From an uncultured Blautia sp. (lineage in GTDB: Bacteria > Bacillota > Clostridia > Lachnospirales > Lachnospiraceae), in contig NZ_CAKRXI010000032.1 of the NCBI RefSeq assembly GCF_934424005.1, positions 1 through 35,964 on the forward strand: 35,964 nt of DNA. The letters run 5' to 3'. Shown here piece after piece: positions 32,404 to 35,964 of this stretch. The notes under the pieces are model-generated. The model was not told the DNA's origin and did no database searches. It saw nothing but the letters and a program-made list of their open reading frames with translations. A program made the position numbers and the translations under genes. Numbering within the stretch: position 1 is the first letter of the stretch; the number at the start of each line of letters is the position of its first letter.

Positions 32404-33300
32404 ATGGAAAAATATTATAAAAAATGGTTCAAGATATTGAATATTCCGGCGATCATCCTGTTCGTTGTGGTTATTATGGTTCCATTTATCATGGGTGTTG
32501 CCTACTCCTTCACAGCATGGAGAGGTTCCTATTTCAAAGGTTCTGAGCACTGGTATGGAGCACTGGTAGGCTTCAAAAACTACATCAAAGTGTTTCATTC
32601 ACAAAAGTTTATTACAGCTTTTATTTATACCATTAAATTTACGCTTGCAGCTGTTGTGATCAAAAACATCGTAAGCCTTGGCATGGCACTGATGGTAAGA
32701 AAAATCGGTAAAGGCAAAGGATTTTTCCGTACTGTATTTTTCTTCCCGAACCTCCTGGGCGGACTTGCAATGGGCTTTATCTGGAGTTTTATCTTCCAGA
32801 ATGTATATTCACTGATGTTGTTTGGCGAAGATTCTCCGATCCATATTCCATTTTTGTGCAATATGCTTCAGGATCCGAACAAAGCAGTTTTTGCCATGGC
32901 GATCATGGCAACCTGGTAGACTGCCGGATATCTGATGCTGATCTATCTGAATGGGCTTAACAACATTCCGGAAGACCTCTATGAGGCTGCTTCCCTCGAT
33001 GGTGCGACCGCATGGCAGAAATTCCGCCACATCACAGTTCCAATGCTGATGCCGGCATTTACAGTAGTGTTCTTCCTCACACTTTCCGGAAGCTTCAAGA
33101 TGCTGGATGAGAACCTTGCCCTCACAGGTGGAGACTTCGGTACCAGAATGCTTTCTCTTCAGATCCTTCTGACAACCAGAGAAAACACACCGCCAAATTA
33201 TGGTATGGCACAGGCACAGGCAGTTATCTTCTTTATCCTGGTAGCTGTTGTTTCTATCGTTCAGGTTATTATTACCAAGAGAAAGGAGATTGAGGCATAA
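32404..33300 (+). pseudogene. ABC sugar permease (MalF/UgpA-like), interrupted by in-frame TAG
   Basis: The reading frame is continuous for 298 codons except for TAG at 32917-32919. The first part (171 residues) has the N-terminal transmembrane helices; the part after the stop contains the EAA loop that docks the ATPase (EDLYEAASLDGATAWQKFRHITVP). The context is TW-stop-TAGYLMLIYL, where related permeases have Gln, so a single C to T change (CAG to TAG) explains it. The frame after the stop ends with TAA sharing a base with the next ATG. The truncated product would not function; read-through, strain polymorphism or sequence error are the alternatives. Confidence 0.88.
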
Positions 33301-34136
33301 TGACTGCAAATAAAAGAATAAAACAGGGCATAATGTATGTGATTCTCATTCTTCTGAGCATTTATACCTTATTCCCGATCTACTTCCTGATTGTGAACTC
33401 ATTCAAGAGTCAGAAAGAAATAGTTGGATCTCCGATCTCCCTACCGGCTTCTTTTGATTTCTCTTATCTTAAGAATGCAGCAGCACAGATCAAACTTGGA
33501 GAATCTGTATTAAATACACTCATTATCACTGTAGTGGCAGTAGTGCTGATCGTTCTTGTTTCTTCACTCACTGCATGGATGATGGTCAGAAACAAGACAA
33601 AAGCGAGCAGTTTTCTGTTCCTATGCTTTACGGCAGCAATGCTGATCCCGTTCCAGTCCGTTATGTATCCCCTGGTAAACCTGATGGAAGCACTTGGACT
33701 TAAGAATACCTTCGGACTGATCCTGATGTATGGCGGCTTCGGGCTGAGCATGACCGTTTTTTTGTATCATGGATTTTTTAAGAGCGTTCCGCTTTCTCTG
33801 GAAGAAGCGGCGGTTATCGACGGTGCAAATATCTTTCAGCTGTTTTTCAATGTTGTATTCCCACTGGTAAAACCAATCACAGCAACGGTTGTGATCACAA
33901 ATGCCATGTGGATCTGGAATGATTATCTTCTTCCATTTCTGATCATCGGAAACAATGACAGCAAGACACTGACCTTAAGCCTGTATTATGCAAAGAGCCT
34001 TTCCGGACAGTACGGAAATCCATGGGAACTCATCTTCCCGGCAGTATTAATCTGTGTCATTCCAATCCTGATCGTGTTCATTTTCCTTCAGAAAAATATC
34101 ATCGAAGGAATCGCGGCAGGAGCAGTAAAGGGGTAA
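33300..34136 (+). CDS. ABC sugar permease (MalG-like)
   Basis: The 278-residue membrane protein has six predicted helices (the first, YVILILLSIYTLFPIYFLIV) and the EAA loop SLEEAAVIDGANIFQLFFNVVFPLVKP (about residues 163-189) for ATPase contact. It pairs with the preceding permease. Its ATG overlaps the previous stop by one base. No ATP-binding subunit gene lies in the window, so the transporter probably uses a shared MsmK-type ATPase, as in other Firmicutes. Confidence 0.94.
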   Translation: MTANKRIKQGIMYVILILLSIYTLFPIYFLIVNSFKSQKEIVGSPISLPASFDFSYLKNAAAQIKLGESVLNTLIITVVAVVLIVLVSSLTAWMMVRNKTKASSFLFLCFTAAMLIPFQSVMYPLVNLMEALGLKNTFGLILMYGGFGLSMTVFLYHGFFKSVPLSLEEAAVIDGANIFQLFFNVVFPLVKPITATVVITNAMWIWNDYLLPFLIIGNNDSKTLTLSLYYAKSLSGQYGNPWELIFPAVLICVIPILIVFIFLQKNIIEGIAAGAVKG

Positions 34137-34139
34137 TTT

Positions 34140-35801
34140 ATGAAAAGAATATGGTGGAAAGAAGCAGTAGGATATCAGATCTATCCGAAAAGCTTCAAAG
34201 ATACAAACGGTGATGGAATCGGAGATATAAAAGGAATTGTTGAAAAACTTCCTTATCTGAAAGAACTGGGAATTGATTTTATCTGGATCTGTCCTTTTTA
34301 CCCGTCACCAATGAAAGATAATGGATATGATGTTGCTGACTATTATGGAATAGACCCGTGCTTCGGAACGATGGAAGACATGGAACTTCTTCTCAAAAAA
34401 GCAGGCGAATCAGGTATTCGCGTTATCGTCGACATGGTGCTGAACCACAGCTCTGACCAGCATAAATGGTTTCAGGAAGCATTGAAGGATCCAAATTCAA
34501 AATACAGAGATTATTACATGTTTGTGCAGTCCAAAGAACGTCCTTCCAACACACGAAGCTGCTTCGGCGGTTCCGTGTGGGAGAATGTGGGAGAAGATAC
34601 CTGGTATTATCACACCTTTGACAAGAGCCAGCCTGATCTCAACTGGGAGAACCCACAGCTTCGGGAAGAAGTTTACAACATCCTGAATTTCTGGATAGAA
34701 AAAGGAGTCAGTGGATTCCGATTTGATGCGATCACTTATATTAAAAAGGTAGATTCACTGGTACCATATGAGCCGGATAATACAGACGGCCTGATCGGTG
34801 CAGAAAAGACAGGACAGAATCAGAAGGGGATCGATAAGTTCCTTCATGAGATGAATCACAAGTGCCTCAGCAATCCTGAAATCATGACAGTTGCAGAGGC
34901 ACCGGGGGTTCCCTATGAAAATCTGTCAGAGTTTATAGGCGAAGATGGATATTTCTCCATGATATTTGATTTCAGTTATGCCGATATTGATCTCTGTGGT
35001 CCAAACTGGTACAATCAGGCACCGTGGACTTTCAGTGATCTTAAAAAGCTTCTGTTCAAAAGTCAGTGCAGCGTAGAGAAACAGGGCTGGGGAGCTGTTT
35101 ATCTGGAAAACCATGATCAGTCCCGTTCACTCAATAAATATTTCAGAGGAAAAGCAGCTGCGAAAGATGATCTGCACTTAAGATTCCTCCAGGGAAGTGC
35201 CCTTGCAACCCTGCTGATGGGACTTCGTGGAACCGTATTTGTTTACCAGGGCGAAGAACTTGGTTCTGTAAATGGTACTTTTAACAGCATTGAAGAATAT
35301 GATGATCTGAATACAAAAGACCAGTACCAAAGAGCATTGAATGCAGGCTACAGTAAAGCAGAGTCACTGAAATTTGCCAATGACAGAAGCCGTGATAACA
35401 GCAGAATGCCGTTCCCGTGGAATACAGAAAAAAATGGTGGATTTACTTCCGGAACTCCATGGCTTAAGAGCAATGAAGATTACGCATCCATCTGTGTAGA
35501 GAAGCAGAAAAATGATAAGAATTCTCTTCTGTCATATTACAAAAAACTGATTCAGATCCGTAAAGATGAAGCAAACCGTGAAATTCTGATTTACGGTAAA
35601 ATCCGTGAGATCGAAAACATTCCGGAACCTGTTATCGCATTTGAGCGTATTGCAGAAAATGGTGAAAAAATCCAGATCTGGATCAATATGTCCGATGAGA
35701 TTCAGAAGGCAGATATTATAGAAGGCGAGATCCTTTGCAATAACTACAGCGAATTCAACAGGACGTCCCTGCAGCCGTATCAGGCAGTTATGGTGCGTTG
35801 A
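34140..35801 (+). CDS. GH13 alpha-glucosidase (oligo-1,6-glucosidase/maltase type)
   Basis: The 553-residue cytoplasmic enzyme has the GH13_31-type layout: calcium-loop DTNGDGIGD (21-29), DMVLNHSSDQH (98-108), nucleophile D196 in GFRFDAITY, acid/base E253 in TVAEAPG, and H325/D326 in LENHDQS. The residue after the nucleophile is Ala (A197); in related enzymes Val here goes with alpha-1,6 and Ala or Thr with alpha-1,4 preference, so maltose-type substrates are likely, but this is inference. It starts 3 bases after the permease stop and acts on the imported sugar. Confidence 0.94.
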   Translation: MKRIWWKEAVGYQIYPKSFKDTNGDGIGDIKGIVEKLPYLKELGIDFIWICPFYPSPMKDNGYDVADYYGIDPCFGTMEDMELLLKKAGESGIRVIVDMVLNHSSDQHKWFQEALKDPNSKYRDYYMFVQSKERPSNTRSCFGGSVWENVGEDTWYYHTFDKSQPDLNWENPQLREEVYNILNFWIEKGVSGFRFDAITYIKKVDSLVPYEPDNTDGLIGAEKTGQNQKGIDKFLHEMNHKCLSNPEIMTVAEAPGVPYENLSEFIGEDGYFSMIFDFSYADIDLCGPNWYNQAPWTFSDLKKLLFKSQCSVEKQGWGAVYLENHDQSRSLNKYFRGKAAAKDDLHLRFLQGSALATLLMGLRGTVFVYQGEELGSVNGTFNSIEEYDDLNTKDQYQRALNAGYSKAESLKFANDRSRDNSRMPFPWNTEKNGGFTSGTPWLKSNEDYASICVEKQKNDKNSLLSYYKKLIQIRKDEANREILIYGKIREIENIPEPVIAFERIAENGEKIQIWINMSDEIQKADIIEGEILCNNYSEFNRTSLQPYQAVMVR

Positions 35802-35861
35802 CAGAAAAACTCCCGGGAAGTTACAACGACAATTGGTCTTACCAAAAAACAAAATCCCCCA

Positions 35862-35890
35862 TTGACAAACGGAAAACGTGCGGATATAAT
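35862..35890 (+). promoter_or_regulatory. consensus sigma-A promoter at the window end
   Basis: TTGACA (35862-35867), a 17-base spacer and TATAAT (35885-35890) are a perfect match to consensus, the best in the window. Transcription would start near 35897. The only structure after it is a terminator about 50 bases on. Confidence 0.85.
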
Positions 35891-35905
35891 CCTGTCTTTG
35901 ACAGT
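35891..35905 (+). promoter_or_regulatory. small palindrome at the transcription start
   Basis: CTGTC and GACAG form an inverted repeat around TTT right at the predicted start of the promoter at 35862-35890. It may be an operator or the 5' hairpin of a short RNA. Confidence 0.4.
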
Positions 35906-35913
35906 TACTAAAC

Positions 35914-35961
35914 AAAAAAATCGCTGTACCTCTTGATTTTACTAGGGTTCGGCGATTTTTT
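35914..35961. terminator. terminator-like hairpin at the window end
   Basis: AAAAAATCGC pairs with GCGATTTTTT at the ends of this stretch, with further partial pairing (TGTACCT with AGGGTTCG). A-run and T-run flank it, so it could end transcripts on either strand, including one from the consensus promoter or a gene beyond the window on the minus strand. Confidence 0.7.
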
Positions 35962-35964
35962 GTG

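Noticed and set aside
32917..32919. TAG reassigned to Gln in this genome
   Set aside because: TAG ends several intact genes here (rpsS, rpmC, rplN, rpsZ and the regulator at 19167), so it is a normal stop.

Overview
The window is chromosomal DNA from a Gram-positive, low-to-mid GC Clostridia member, most likely a Lachnospiraceae species close to Blautia or Ruminococcus (genus inferred, not proven). Evidence: the Firmicutes S10-spc-alpha gene order with zinc-type S14, adk-map-infA-rpmJ between secY and rpsM, a zinc adenylate kinase, the MurT/GatD pair, strong AGGAGG ribosome-binding sites, sigma-A promoters, a single-chain PurL with its own glutaminase domain, and a YedF/DUF3343 pair. No rRNA, tRNA, CRISPR array, IS element or prophage gene was seen.

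Region 1 (1-16910) is the ribosomal protein supercluster: the end of rpsJ, then rplC-D-W-B, rpsS, rplV, rpsC, rplP, rpmC, rpsQ, rplN-X-E, rpsZ, rpsH, rplF, rplR, rpsE, rpmD, rplO, secY, adk, map, infA, rpmJ, rpsM, rpsK, rpsD, rpoA, rplQ. It ends at a UUCG-loop terminator. Several gaps are unusual. Three of them (before rpsH, rplF and rpsK) each hold a tandem pair of one roughly 40-nt hairpin repeat with compensatory base changes, and one pair is inverted. The infA-rpmJ gap (632 nt) holds two G/C-rich hairpins with interchangeable arms, a 224-nt imperfect palindrome and a promoter for rpmJ. The rpmJ-rpsM gap (300 nt) is an unrecognised structured leader with a repeated loop motif. A strong terminator also separates secY from adk.

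Region 2 (16911-25700) holds cell-wall, regulatory and sulfur/selenium or metal genes: murT-gatD (lipid II amidation), a short WYL-type regulator followed by a sugar-binding-type lipoprotein with Pro/Thr repeats, xpt on the minus strand, yedF-DUF3343-small ORF, a CsoR-type metal sensor, an Mrp/ApbC iron-sulfur carrier, and a minus-strand LysR regulator.

Region 3 (25755-29513) is purL (purine synthesis), divergent from the LysR gene.

Region 4 (29581-35964) is a sugar-use locus: a LacI-family regulator, a lipoprotein binding protein, two ABC permeases and a GH13 alpha-glucosidase. A 14-bp palindrome occurs once (imperfect) before the lacI gene and twice (perfect) before the transporter operon, which suggests one regulon. 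The first permease is interrupted by an in-frame TAG where family members have Gln, so this copy of the transporter is probably inactive unless the codon is read through or is a sequence error. The window closes with a consensus promoter and a terminator about 60 nt downstream, which could be a small RNA or a leader of the next gene.
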